Shown in pieces: positions 23,622 to 32,731 of a DNA stretch of 64,000 nucleotides. The notes beneath the pieces were generated by a model, which did no database searches, was not told the origin of the DNA, and saw nothing but the letters and a program-made list of their open reading frames with translations. The position numbers were made by a program, and so were the translations under genes. The DNA is from JBFLYO01 sp040756745 (lineage in GTDB: Bacteria > Bacteroidota > Ignavibacteria > UBA10030 > UBA6906): the NCBI GenBank assembly GCA_040756745.1, contig JBFLYO010000003.1:62001-126000 (forward strand), given 5' to 3'. Every line of letters starts with the position of its first letter. Positions within the stretch are counted from its first letter, which is position 1.

Positions 23622-26209
23622 GCCGAATCCTGCCCGTGTGCGGGGCCGCCCTCCTGGCACTTTGTACTCTCCCCGGTCCCGCGGCAGTCCACGCCCAGGC
23701 TCCGATCCGCCCTGCTCGTCCGTCGGCAGACACGACTGCCGCGCGCGATACCAGTCGTGTGATGCCTGACACGCTCAAAGCACCCGTTTCCCCCTCCGGC
23801 ATCGACTCCGTGGTGACCTACACCGCCGCGGACTCCATCGTCTATTCTCTTTCGTCCCGCACAATGTTCCTGCATGGCAAGGGTAACATTGCGTACAAGG
23901 AACTGGGACTCAAGGCGGAGAATATCGATATCAATTGGTCCACCTCCATTCTGAACGCAGAAGGCAACGTCGACACGGCGGACACAAGCGGCCAGCAACA
24001 GAGGGGGCTGCCGGAACTGATTGACGGCGCGGAAACATACAGGGGAGAACGGATCGCCTACAACTTCAAGTCCAGGAAGGGTAAGATCATCCTTGGCGCC
24101 ACGGAGATCGAAAAGGGTCTCTATTATGGCGAAGAGATCAAGAAGGTCGACACCGACGTACTGTTTGTCGAGGACGGGATGTTTACAACATGCGATCTCC
24201 CGCATCCTCATTACTACTTCGGCAGCCCGACCATGAAAGTGATCGTCAAAGACAAGGTGATCGCGCGCCCGATCTACCTCTTCATCGCCGATGTGCCGGT
24301 CTTCGCGCTCCCCTTCGGGATCTTTCCGAGCGAGCGGGGGCGGCGTTCGGGCCTGATCGCGCCGGCCTTCGGCGAGAGCACGCGTGGCCGCTACCTGACC
24401 CACCTCGGGTACTACTGGGCCATGAACGATTACATGGATCTGACGTTGAAAGCAGACGGTTATTCCAAGGGGAGCTACGTGCTCTATGGGGATTACCGGT
24501 ACGCACTCCGCTATACCTTCACCGGCGGATTGAGCGGATCGTACGGAAGGACGGTGACTGGGGAACCGGGCGACCCCGGCTATCAGGTCGAGAAGGTGTT
24601 CAATCTTCACTGGTACCACAACCAGGAATTCGATCCGACGACGCACCTGCTCGTCGATTTCACCTTCTCGAGCGGTTCGTACTATCAGCGGACGAGCAAC
24701 AACCTGAACGACCTGCTTCGCCAGAACATTGTGTCGAACGCGACGCTCACGAAATCCTGGGAAGGGACCCCCAACAGCATGACGATCAACATCCGCCGCG
24801 ATCAGAACCTCCAGACGGGGCAGACCAGCACGATCCTTCCCGGGATCAGCTTTAACCGGAGTCAGAGCTTTCCGTTCCGGTCGTCGCGCCGCGGAGGGAC
24901 AGCTCAGCGCTGGTACGAACTGATGGGTTATTCATACGGCGGTCAGTTCCTGAATACCCAGAACAAGACGCCACTCGTCCCGACGGGAGGAGGAGGATTC
25001 CTGTTCGATGATCGCCGCGGGTTCCTCCACCAGATCACCATCAATGCCTCGCCCAAGGCCGGCTACGTGACATTCACCCCGTTCTTCAATTATACCGAGA
25101 AATGGTACGACAGACGTACGGAGCAGGGCATCGATCCCGTCACCCGACAGCTGAGCGTGCAGGACGTCCGGGCGATCAAGGCAGTACGCTATTATGATCT
25201 GGGGCTCTCGGCGCAGACAAAGTTCTTCGGCATCGTCCAGCCGAACATCCTCGGCATCAAGGGCATCCGTCACCAGGTGACGCCATCGCTCTCGTACACC
25301 TATCAGCCCGACTTCTCCGATGAGCGCTTTGGATACTACGGATCATACGTCGATACGAACGGCGTGCGCCAGCGGTACGGCAGGTTCGACCGAGAGGTGT
25401 TCGGTGGAGCGCCGGCGGGGCGGAGGCAGGCGCTCTCGTTCAACCTTGGCAACGTGTTTGAAATGAAGACCGCCTCGAGCGATTCGGCCGGGGAGGACAA
25501 TAAATTTCAACTGCTGAATCTGAACGCAGGTGTCTCGTACAACTTCGCCGCGGACAGCCTGAGGTTCAGCGAGATCGGGGTGGATTTCCGCACCAGTATC
25601 GGCAACCTCCTGTCCATCGGAGGCAGCAGCCGGTTCAATCTCTACAAGTTTGAGACCGATCCGAACAATCCGCAGTTCGGCCGCCGGGTGAACAAGTTCC
25701 TGATCAGGGAATCGGGGCGACTTGCCGATCTCACGAGCTTCTCGATCAGCATCGGCACGCGGCTGAGCGGGGAGAAGAAGCAGACGACTGCGGGTCCGGA
25801 AAGGACCGAAGCCGATTCACTTGCAAGACCTAAGAGCGGGTACGTGGGGCTCTACGACCAGGAGGCGCCTGATTTCAGCATCCCGTGGAACCTCGACCTG
25901 AACTACTCGCTGACAAGGAACCAGGCCGATCCCAATAATGTCTATCTCAGCTCCGGCCTGTCCGCCTCGCTCGGCTTCAACCTGACGGAATTCTGGAAGA
26001 TCAGCGCGATGACGAGTTACGATCTCATCAGCCGGGTGTTCACCGCGCCCCAGATCACCGTCTACCGCGACCTGCACTGCTGGGAGTTGAACTTCAACTG
26101 GGTGCCGACGGGGCCGTACCGGAATTTCCGGGTGGAGATCCGCCTCAAGGCGCCGCAATTGCAGGACATTAAAGTCACCAAACAGGGGAGCGTGCGGGAG
26201 GTGTACTGA
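23597..26209 (+). CDS. LptD-like outer-membrane LPS assembly protein
   Basis: The 870-residue exported protein has a signal peptide (VCGAALLALCTLPGPAAVHA) and an OstA-like beta region (about 70-200) containing KGNIAYKELGLKAENIDINW. A long barrel region follows with LptD-type landmarks TTCDLPHPHYYF, ADVPVFALPFGIFPSERGRR and LGYYWAMNDYMD. LptD inserts lipopolysaccharide in the outer membrane. The start at 23597 overlaps rarA by 25 bases, and no closer ribosome site was found. Bacteroidota LptD proteins of similar length are known. Confidence 0.88.
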   Translation: MVEATPAISRILPVCGAALLALCTLPGPAAVHAQAPIRPARPSADTTAARDTSRVMPDTLKAPVSPSGIDSVVTYTAADSIVYSLSSRTMFLHGKGNIAYKELGLKAENIDINWSTSILNAEGNVDTADTSGQQQRGLPELIDGAETYRGERIAYNFKSRKGKIILGATEIEKGLYYGEEIKKVDTDVLFVEDGMFTTCDLPHPHYYFGSPTMKVIVKDKVIARPIYLFIADVPVFALPFGIFPSERGRRSGLIAPAFGESTRGRYLTHLGYYWAMNDYMDLTLKADGYSKGSYVLYGDYRYALRYTFTGGLSGSYGRTVTGEPGDPGYQVEKVFNLHWYHNQEFDPTTHLLVDFTFSSGSYYQRTSNNLNDLLRQNIVSNATLTKSWEGTPNSMTINIRRDQNLQTGQTSTILPGISFNRSQSFPFRSSRRGGTAQRWYELMGYSYGGQFLNTQNKTPLVPTGGGGFLFDDRRGFLHQITINASPKAGYVTFTPFFNYTEKWYDRRTEQGIDPVTRQLSVQDVRAIKAVRYYDLGLSAQTKFFGIVQPNILGIKGIRHQVTPSLSYTYQPDFSDERFGYYGSYVDTNGVRQRYGRFDREVFGGAPAGRRQALSFNLGNVFEMKTASSDSAGEDNKFQLLNLNAGVSYNFAADSLRFSEIGVDFRTSIGNLLSIGGSSRFNLYKFETDPNNPQFGRRVNKFLIRESGRLADLTSFSISIGTRLSGEKKQTTAGPERTEADSLARPKSGYVGLYDQEAPDFSIPWNLDLNYSLTRNQADPNNVYLSSGLSASLGFNLTEFWKISAMTSYDLISRVFTAPQITVYRDLHCWELNFNWVPTGPYRNFRVEIRLKAPQLQDIKVTKQGSVREVY

Positions 26210-26231
26210 TCACCCTTACGAGGAGGCACCG

Positions 26232-26618
26232 ATGAAACATCTGCTCGTTGCTGCCGCGTGCGCGGCCGTCGTGCTGGTGTCGTGTGCGGGCGGGGCGTCC
26301 GACCTGGCGGTCGTCAATAAGGTCCTGAAAAAAGACACGAACGCTTCCATGGCCGGTGGGCCGGACATGGGAATGAGCGTGCCGTCGTCAGGATCGATCT
26401 TCTGGGTGGAGGGGAGTCTCAAGAACAACGGGAAGGAGGAGGCGAAGGACGTCACGGTGGCATTCCGGGTCACCGACGGGAACACAACGTTCGTGTTGTC
26501 GGCGGTGATACCGTCGATCCAGCCGGGGAAGGCCGTTGCGTTCAGGACGCCGCCCCATGGATCGCGGCTTGATCTTCGCCTGATCGAAGAGGAACCGGAG
26601 ATCAGTGTGGGGAAATGA
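26232..26618 (+). CDS. Small lipoprotein with FxLYD-like beta domain
   Basis: The 128-residue protein has a lipoprotein signal (VVLVSC, Cys18). A beta-sandwich-like segment follows: FWVEGSLKNNGKEEAKDVTV, AFRVTDGNTTFVLSAVIPSI and LQPG-type turns, resembling FxLYD or similar small Ig-like domains. It lies 22 bases after the LptD-like gene in the same direction and has a GAGG ribosome site. It ends only 10 bases from the end of clpX on the other strand. The function is unknown. Confidence 0.7.
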   Translation: MKHLLVAAACAAVVLVSCAGGASDLAVVNKVLKKDTNASMAGGPDMGMSVPSSGSIFWVEGSLKNNGKEEAKDVTVAFRVTDGNTTFVLSAVIPSIQPGKAVAFRTPPHGSRLDLRLIEEEPEISVGK

Positions 26619-26628
26619 AGCGGCCGGC

Positions 26629-27882
26629 TTATGCCGACTGCTTCCGCTCCTCAAAGCGGTAGAGGGGTTCCTTTCTCCTGAGGATCACGTCGCGCGTGAT
26701 CGTGCAGGAAGCCAGGCTTCGCTTGTCGGGGAGCGTGTACATAATGTCGAGGAAGACCTCCTCGATGATTGAGCGCAGCGCCCGGGCACCCGTTCCCCTC
26801 TCGACTGCCTTCTGCACGACTGCTTTCAGCGCCGACTCCTCGAACTGCAGTTCGACGCCCTCCATCCGGAACAGCTTCCGGTACTGCTTCACGATGGCGT
26901 TCTTCGGCTCCGTCAGGATATTCAGGAGCGCATCCTCGCCGAGCGAGTGGAGCGCCGAGACCAGCGGCACGCGGCCGACGAACTCCGGGATCATGCCGAA
27001 CTTGACCAGGTCTTCCGGCTGGACCATCGGGAGCAGCTGATCAGCCCTTCCGTCACGTTTCCCCTTGATGTCGGCACCGAACCCCATGGGGTTCTGGTTG
27101 ACGCGCCGCGCGATGATCTTGTCGAGCCCCTCGAATGCTCCTCCGCAGATGAAGAGGATGTTCCGCGTGTTGATGTTGATGAGACTCTGTTCCGGATGCT
27201 TGCGTCCCCCCTTCGGAGGCACGCCGGCGACGGTGCCTTCGAGGATCTTCAACAGGGCCTGCTGAACCCCCTCACCGGAGACGTCACGCGTGATCGAGGC
27301 GCTCTCGCTCTTCCGTGCAATCTTGTCGATCTCGTCGATGTAGACGATCCCCCGCTCCGCCTTCTCCACGTTGTATTCGGCGTTCTGCAGGAGGTGCACC
27401 AGGATCGTCTCCACGTCGTCCCCTACGTAGCCCGCCTCGGTCAGGGTCGTGGCGTCGGCGATGGCAAAGGGGACGTCAAGGATGCGCGCCAGCGTCTGGG
27501 CGAGAAGCGTTTTGCCCGTGCCCGTCGGGCCGATGAGCAGGATATTGGTTTTCTCGATCTCGACGTCGTCGGCGTCGAAGAGGTGGTCGCGCGAGTCGAT
27601 CCGCTTGTAATGGTTATAGACCGCCACCGCGAGACTCTTCTTCGCATGTTCCTGGCCGATCACGTAATCGTCGAGGGCCCGCTTGATCAGCGATGGGGTC
27701 ATGGCGCTGCGGGCGCCACGGCGTGCGGAAGCGAGGTTGTTGCGGATGATATCGACCGAGCTCGAGACGCAGACGTCGCAGATGTAGACCTCCGGTCCCG
27801 CGATGATGCTTTGCACCTCGTCCGGCGTCCGGCCGCAGAAGGAGCAATGGATGGGGTCGCCGCTCTTGGTTCGCTGCGTCAT
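26629..27882 (-). CDS. clpX: ClpX, ATPase subunit of the ClpXP protease
   Basis: The 417-residue AAA+ unfoldase has an N-terminal zinc domain (CSFCGR, then CDVC), Walker A GPTGTGKTLLAQTLA, Walker B IVYIDEIDKIARK, and the sensor 2 and C-terminal region GARALRSIIEEV. It delivers tagged proteins to ClpP. Bases 27883-27897 separate it from clpP, and tig lies upstream, giving the usual tig-clpP-clpX order. Confidence 0.97.
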   Translation of the reverse strand: MTQRTKSGDPIHCSFCGRTPDEVQSIIAGPEVYICDVCVSSSVDIIRNNLASARRGARSAMTPSLIKRALDDYVIGQEHAKKSLAVAVYNHYKRIDSRDHLFDADDVEIEKTNILLIGPTGTGKTLLAQTLARILDVPFAIADATTLTEAGYVGDDVETILVHLLQNAEYNVEKAERGIVYIDEIDKIARKSESASITRDVSGEGVQQALLKILEGTVAGVPPKGGRKHPEQSLININTRNILFICGGAFEGLDKIIARRVNQNPMGFGADIKGKRDGRADQLLPMVQPEDLVKFGMIPEFVGRVPLVSALHSLGEDALLNILTEPKNAIVKQYRKLFRMEGVELQFEESALKAVVQKAVERGTGARALRSIIEEVFLDIMYTLPDKRSLASCTITRDVILRRKEPLYRFEERKQSA

Positions 27883-27897
27883 GGCCGCCCTCGCTGG

Positions 27898-28515
27898 CTA
27901 CTTCTTCTCGCGTTCCTTTTTGATGTACACATTGTCGATCAAGCCGTAGGCCTTCGCCTCCTCGGACGACATGTACCGGTCGCGGTCGGTATCCTTCTCA
28001 ATGATGTCGAGCGGCTGCCCGCTGTGGTTCGCAAGGATCTCGTTCAGGCGCTTCTTTGTCCGGAGGATCTCCTCCGCCTGGATGCTGATGTCGGACGCCG
28101 TGCCCTGCACGCCGCCCCAGGGCTGGTGGATCATGATGCGGGAGTTGGGCAGTCCGGAGCGCTTCCCCTTTGCGCCGCCGGCAAGCAGCACCGCGCCCAT
28201 GCTTGCGGCGAGGCCGATGCAGATGGTGGCGACGTCGGGGCGGATGTACTGCATGGTGTCGTAGATCGCCAGTCCGGAGGAGACATTCCCACCCGGACTA
28301 TTGATGTAGAGATTGATGTCTTTGTCCGGGTCCTCGGATTCGAGGAAGAGGAGCTGGGCGATCACGAGGCTCGCGATGGAGTCATCGATCGGCGTCCCGA
28401 TGAACACGATCCGCTCCTTCAGCAGGCGCGAGAAGATATCGTAGGCCCGTTCACCCCGGCCGGTCTGTTCGACCACCATGGGAACGAGCTGGTTGAATGT
28501 CGTGCGGTGTGCCAT
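27898..28515 (-). CDS. clpP: ClpP, serine protease subunit of ClpXP
   Basis: Start ATG 28515 gives 205 residues, the usual ClpP length; the extra 21 residues upstream overlap the tig stop. The catalytic triad is Ser105 (GLAASMGAVL), His130 (RIMIHQPWGG) and Asp175 (EKDTDRDRYMS). SPGGNVSSGLAIYD and the C-terminal AYGLIDNV are also typical. It lies 16 bases downstream of tig and is followed by clpX. Confidence 0.97.
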   Translation of the reverse strand: MAHRTTFNQLVPMVVEQTGRGERAYDIFSRLLKERIVFIGTPIDDSIASLVIAQLLFLESEDPDKDINLYINSPGGNVSSGLAIYDTMQYIRPDVATICIGLAASMGAVLLAGGAKGKRSGLPNSRIMIHQPWGGVQGTASDISIQAEEILRTKKRLNEILANHSGQPLDIIEKDTDRDRYMSSEEAKAYGLIDNVYIKKEREKK

Positions 28516-28531
28516 GTGATCCGGGTGTCGG

Positions 28532-29809
28532 TTATGGTTGCGCGGCCGGCTCGGCGAGCCGTTCGGTGACCTTCGCATGGGTCCTCAGAAACGCCATGAT
28601 CTTGTCGGAGAGCATCCGGTCGGCGACGGAGTCTGAGTTCCTGTAGTACTGCAGCAAGCGGTCGCGACTGATGCCGAGTTTCTCGGCCTCCGCCGTGGCG
28701 AGGGCTTCGAGCTCCTGGTCAGTGACCGTGATCTTCTCCTTTTCCGCGATCCGTTCCTTCAGCAGCATCCATTTTGCCTGCCACAGGGCGTACGCCCGGC
28801 TTTCCTCGCGGAACTTTCCCTCGTCGAAATTCTTCGGGAGTTTCCTGTCGCGCGACCGCTGCCGCAAATCGCTGACGAGCGAGTCGAGCACGCGGTCCAC
28901 GAGCGAGTCGGGCACGGGGAAGTCGTGCGCGGCCACGATCGCGTGCGCGATGTTGTCGTTCAGCCGGCCGGTGGACTGATCCTGCCAGTAGCGCTCGATG
29001 TCCGTACGGAGCTTCGAGGTGAATTCCTCAACGGTGGCGACGTTTCCCCCCGTAATCTTCTTCACGAGCGGTTCGTCGAACGGTGGGAGCTCGACCTTTT
29101 CGATCTTGCCGACCGCGATGGCGATGTGGACAGGGTGGGTGTGATCGCCGTGCTTCGATTCGAAGCGGACTGTGAAGGTTGCCCCTTTGCTTGAGTGGAG
29201 GAGCGCGTCGCGGATCTCGGGTGCCAGTGTCTCGTCGCTCAGGACGAAGCGTGCGCCCGGCGTCTTTTTGCCGATGAGCGGCGTCCCTGACTCGTCGAGT
29301 TCCTGCACATCTCCCGTGACGATGAACTCCGCGTCGGTCACCGCATCCGCCTCCACGGTCGAGCTGTTGGCGCGGCGGAGGGTGAGGATCTCGGACTGGA
29401 GCTCGCTGTCGGTCACGACGTGCACGGGCTTGTCGACGGGGATCCCCTTGTACTTCCCGAGACTGATCTCGGGCTTCACCTCGTACTTGATGCTGAACCG
29501 GAGATGGTCCCCGCGCCGGAATTCCATGTCGGTCATCGTCGGCTGGCCGATGACGTGTATGTTCTTCTCCTCCATGGCCTTCCGGTAGAACTCCGTGGCG
29601 ATGTCGTCGAGCGCATCGTTCTCGATGGCCTCGCCGTACAGCTGGCGGATCATGGGCATAGGCACCTTGCCCTTGCGGAACCCCTTGACCTCCGCTTTCG
29701 GTCGGAATTTTTCGTAGGCCCGGTCGAAGTGGGGCTGGAGCTCATCATGCGTCAGCTGGATGTGCGCCTCCTGCTGAACCTCCGATAGCGTATTGATCGT
29801 CACCTGCAC
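28532..29809 (-). CDS. tig: Trigger factor
   Basis: The start chosen is GTG 29809, with AAGGA 8 bases upstream; an ATG at 29914 lies inside tRNA-Leu and is not used. The 425-residue chaperone binds ribosomes through its N-terminal domain (EVKGFRKGKVPMPMIRQLYG). The central PPIase-like domain (about 150-240) is degenerate, and a long helical chaperone domain follows. It works on nascent chains. It is the first protein gene after tRNA-Leu and leads clpP-clpX. Confidence 0.9.
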   Translation of the reverse strand: MQVTINTLSEVQQEAHIQLTHDELQPHFDRAYEKFRPKAEVKGFRKGKVPMPMIRQLYGEAIENDALDDIATEFYRKAMEEKNIHVIGQPTMTDMEFRRGDHLRFSIKYEVKPEISLGKYKGIPVDKPVHVVTDSELQSEILTLRRANSSTVEADAVTDAEFIVTGDVQELDESGTPLIGKKTPGARFVLSDETLAPEIRDALLHSSKGATFTVRFESKHGDHTHPVHIAIAVGKIEKVELPPFDEPLVKKITGGNVATVEEFTSKLRTDIERYWQDQSTGRLNDNIAHAIVAAHDFPVPDSLVDRVLDSLVSDLRQRSRDRKLPKNFDEGKFREESRAYALWQAKWMLLKERIAEKEKITVTDQELEALATAEAEKLGISRDRLLQYYRNSDSVADRMLSDKIMAFLRTHAKVTERLAEPAAQP

Positions 29810-29875
29810 TGCGTGTCGTCCTTCGTCAATCAACAATCTCTGTAGCGGCCCGCGCCGCACGGGGCGCCTCTTCTG

Positions 29876-29957
29876 TGGGTAGAGGGGGACTTGAACCCCC
29901 ACGGATTTCTCCATTGGATCCTAAGTCCAACGCGTCTGCCAATTCCGCCATCTACCC
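29876..29957 (-). tRNA. tRNA-Leu (UAG)
   Basis: The acceptor arms GGGTAGA/TCTACCC pair, with discriminator A. The anticodon stem TTGGA/TCCAA encloses CTTAGGA, giving anticodon TAG. A long variable arm (class II) and the T arm GGGGGTTCAAGTCCCCC are present. CCA is not encoded. It lies 66 bases upstream of tig and probably shares its transcript. Confidence 0.96.
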
Positions 29958-29997
29958 GTCCAATCCGGCAAGCGGCGCCGGTTCAATGGCATCGTTC

Positions 29998-30026
29998 AAG
30001 ATAGGCACTTCCGGCAGAAAATTCAA
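29998..30026 (-). promoter_or_regulatory. Promoter of the tRNA-Leu/tig/clpP/clpX unit
   Basis: On the minus strand, TTGAAT (30026-30021) and TATCTT (30003-29998) are separated by exactly 17 bases. They lie about 40 bases before the tRNA 5' end. Confidence 0.6.
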
Positions 30027-30044
30027 GAAAGGAGAGAGAAGCCC

Positions 30045-31754
30045 TCAAGGGGCCGGGATGAGAATGCGGATCGTCGTTCCCTTGTTCACCTCGGACTCGA
30101 TTTCCAGCCGTCCGTGGTGGTCGTCAACGATCTTCTTGACGATGGCAAGCCCGAGCCCCGTGCCGTGCTTCTTGCCGTACGTGAAGAACGGCTCGAAGAC
30201 CTTTGACCGGATCTCTTCGGGGATGCCGCATCCGGTGTCGGAGAACTCCAGCATCAGCTTCCCGTCGCTCAGCGCGGATCGGATGGAGAGTGTGCCGCCG
30301 TCCTTCATCGCATCGGCGGCGTTCCCCGCAAGGTTGTAGAACACCCGGACCATCTTCTCCACGTCCATCACGCAGTCGCCGGTGTATTCCAGCGACCGGG
30401 TGAGGGCAACGTTGCGTTTCGTCAGATCCTTTTCGATGAATGTGAGGACCGACTCGAGGACATCGGCGAGCTTCACATGCTCGAGGTGCACCTCGCTGAT
30501 GCCGCGCGAGAAATCCAGGATCTCCTGGGTCATGTTGACGAACCGATCCACCTGGCGGATCATCTCGTCGGCAAGCTGGGCCGATTCGGCATCGCCGGTC
30601 TTGCGTTTGATCACCTGTGCATACATGCGCAGGGTGCCCATGGGGTTCTTGATGTCATGAATGATGGTGCTGGCCATGCGGCCGACGGCGGACAACCGCT
30701 CGCTCTGCACCATCTCCTTGGCGAGGCGCGCGTTCTCCAGCGCGATCGCTGCGTGGACGGAGAGGGCGTCGATGAACGCCTCGTCCTCCGGCCCGAACGG
30801 GCCTTCGCGCTTGTTGAGGAACTGGAAGGCGCCGACAATGAGCCCCTCCTTGTTCCTCATCGGCATGCAGAGCACGTTGTGGGTCTTGTAGCCGCTCTTG
30901 CGGTCGATCTCCGGATTAAAGCGCGGGTCCTTGTAGGCATCGCTGATGTTGACCACCTCCCCCGTCTTGGCGACGTACCCCGCAAGTCCCTTCCCCATCG
31001 GGAGACGGATCTCGATCGTGTTGCTTCCCTGCGCAACCTTCGACCAAAGCTCGCCGGTCTGGTTGTCGAGCAGGTAGAGCGTGCCGCGGTCTGCGTTGAT
31101 GCTGCGGGCTGCAACGTCGAGGATAAGGCCGAGCAGCTTGTCGATGTCGATGGCGGAATTGACGATCTTGCTTGCCTCGATCAGCATGCTGAGCCGGTCG
31201 ACCTGCGTCTTGGAAACGAGCGCGTTCCGGTCAAGCTCCAGCACAAAGGTCTGATCCATCGTGCGGAGCCGCACCGCAAGGTTGGTCAGCAGGTTGTGCG
31301 TGAACTCGGGGCTTGCCCTGGAAAGGGTGCGGATCTCGGCCTGGCTGATCGTGACGACGGAACAGTCGTCCATTGCCTCAGCGCGCGCCGATCGGGGGAG
31401 GCCGTCGATGGACGACAGCTCGCCGAAGAAATCCCCCTCGTGCAAAACGGCGAGTAGCGACTCTACACCGAATTTCGTATACTTCTTGATGCGCACACGA
31501 CCGCGGGTGATGCACAGGAGGTCGCGGCCCCGGGACGATTCATCAAAAATGATGTCCCCGGCCCGGCACTGCCGCTCCTGCAGTCGTGTGAGGCATTTCT
31601 CAATGACCCGTGCACTCACGCCGCTGAACAGAATATTGCGGTGCAAGCGCGCCATGAGAGAGTCTTTGGGTGCTTTGCGGCCTTCGGCGGCGGTGCTTTG
31701 CCTGACGCGCCGGCGGGGTGTGGAAGGTCTGGCTTTCCGGGGGGATGTCGCCAT
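30045..31754 (-). CDS. Histidine kinase with cyclic-nucleotide and GAF sensor domains
   Basis: The start at ATG 31754 gives 569 residues; ribosome sites are weak, and an earlier ATG at 31799 is possible. A basic N-terminus is followed by a cNMP-binding domain (about 40-150, with GDFFGELSSIDGLPRSA), a GAF domain (about 190-340), H-box IIHDIKNPMGTLR, and ATPase motifs (NLAGNAADAM, DTGCGIPEEI, GTGLGLAIVKKI). No transmembrane segment is seen, so it is cytoplasmic. The phosphate-cassette sequence PRSARAE is present, so it may bind a cyclic nucleotide. No response regulator adjoins it. Confidence 0.9.
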   Translation of the reverse strand: MATSPRKARPSTPRRRVRQSTAAEGRKAPKDSLMARLHRNILFSGVSARVIEKCLTRLQERQCRAGDIIFDESSRGRDLLCITRGRVRIKKYTKFGVESLLAVLHEGDFFGELSSIDGLPRSARAEAMDDCSVVTISQAEIRTLSRASPEFTHNLLTNLAVRLRTMDQTFVLELDRNALVSKTQVDRLSMLIEASKIVNSAIDIDKLLGLILDVAARSINADRGTLYLLDNQTGELWSKVAQGSNTIEIRLPMGKGLAGYVAKTGEVVNISDAYKDPRFNPEIDRKSGYKTHNVLCMPMRNKEGLIVGAFQFLNKREGPFGPEDEAFIDALSVHAAIALENARLAKEMVQSERLSAVGRMASTIIHDIKNPMGTLRMYAQVIKRKTGDAESAQLADEMIRQVDRFVNMTQEILDFSRGISEVHLEHVKLADVLESVLTFIEKDLTKRNVALTRSLEYTGDCVMDVEKMVRVFYNLAGNAADAMKDGGTLSIRSALSDGKLMLEFSDTGCGIPEEIRSKVFEPFFTYGKKHGTGLGLAIVKKIVDDHHGRLEIESEVNKGTTIRILIPAP

Positions 31755-31807
31755 GGGCGCCCGTAAAGTAGGGAAAAAGGGAGGGAGAGTCAAGAACACG
31801 ACCCCCC

Positions 31808-32731
31808 ATGACTGACGACATCGTCCTCCGGACCTTCCGTCTGGGAAAACGGTACGGCGCGCGCTGGGCCGTACGCGATCTTGACCTGACGGTCCGGCGA
31901 GGCGAAGTGTTCGGTTTCCTCGGCCCGAACGGGGCAGGGAAGAGCACCACGATCAGGATGCTCCTCTCGCTTATCCGTCCTACGACAGGGAAGGTCGAGC
32001 TCTTCGGCCTTCCTCTCCGCCGACGGCGTGCCAGCGTCCTTGCAAGGGTGGGCGGACTCGTCGAAAGCGCCGACTTTTATCTCTATCTCCCCGCCCGAAA
32101 AAACCTCGAGATCATTGCGGACCTCAAAGGAGGTCTCCCCTCGCGCGCGATCGATGAAGCGTTGGACACGGTCGGCCTCACCGCACGCGCCGCCGACAAG
32201 GTGAAGTCGTTCTCCCACGGCATGAAACAGCGCCTGGGCCTTGCCGGGGCGCTCCTGGGAACGCCCGAGTTCATCATCCTCGACGAACCGACCACGGGAC
32301 TCGACCCTCAGGGGATCAAGGAGGTGCGCGATCTGATCGTGCGCCTTGCGTCGGAACGGCGGATGACGATCTTCCTCTCGTCGCACCTGCTCGCAGAAAT
32401 CGAGCAGGTCGCATCCTCTATGGCCATCATCAACGGTGGCTCACTTGTGGTGCAGGGGAACGTGAGCGAGTTGCTCAACAGCGGTACGGGCAAGGTCCGC
32501 GTCGCCGCGACGCCGCTTGATCGCGCGCTCAGGATCATTCGCCGTCAGTCGTACGGAAGGGAGGCGCAGGTCGCGGGCGACGCCATTGTTGTCCCGATGC
32601 CCGCCGACAAAGTGCCTGCACTCAACGCCCAGCTCGTCCGTGCGGGAGTGCAGGTGCGCGCACTCGTGCCCATGCGCTCGCTCGAAGAATATTTCCTCTC
32701 GATCACCGAAGGAGCGTCGGACATCCGATGA
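31808..32731 (+). CDS. ABC transporter ATP-binding protein
   Basis: The 307-residue ATPase has Walker A GPNGAGKSTTIRML, signature FSHGMKQRLGLAGALL, Walker B FIILDEPTTGLDP and the H-loop SSHLLAEIEQV. The C-terminal extension of about 80 residues is usual for exporters of the NatA/CcmA type. It is coupled (ATGA overlap) to the permease gene. The substrate is unknown. Confidence 0.92.
   Translation: MTDDIVLRTFRLGKRYGARWAVRDLDLTVRRGEVFGFLGPNGAGKSTTIRMLLSLIRPTTGKVELFGLPLRRRRASVLARVGGLVESADFYLYLPARKNLEIIADLKGGLPSRAIDEALDTVGLTARAADKVKSFSHGMKQRLGLAGALLGTPEFIILDEPTTGLDPQGIKEVRDLIVRLASERRMTIFLSSHLLAEIEQVASSMAIINGGSLVVQGNVSELLNSGTGKVRVAATPLDRALRIIRRQSYGREAQVAGDAIVVPMPADKVPALNAQLVRAGVQVRALVPMRSLEEYFLSITEGASDIR

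Noticed and set aside
26947..28569. 540-residue plus-strand frame
   Set aside because: It is antisense to clpX and clpP, which are certain.
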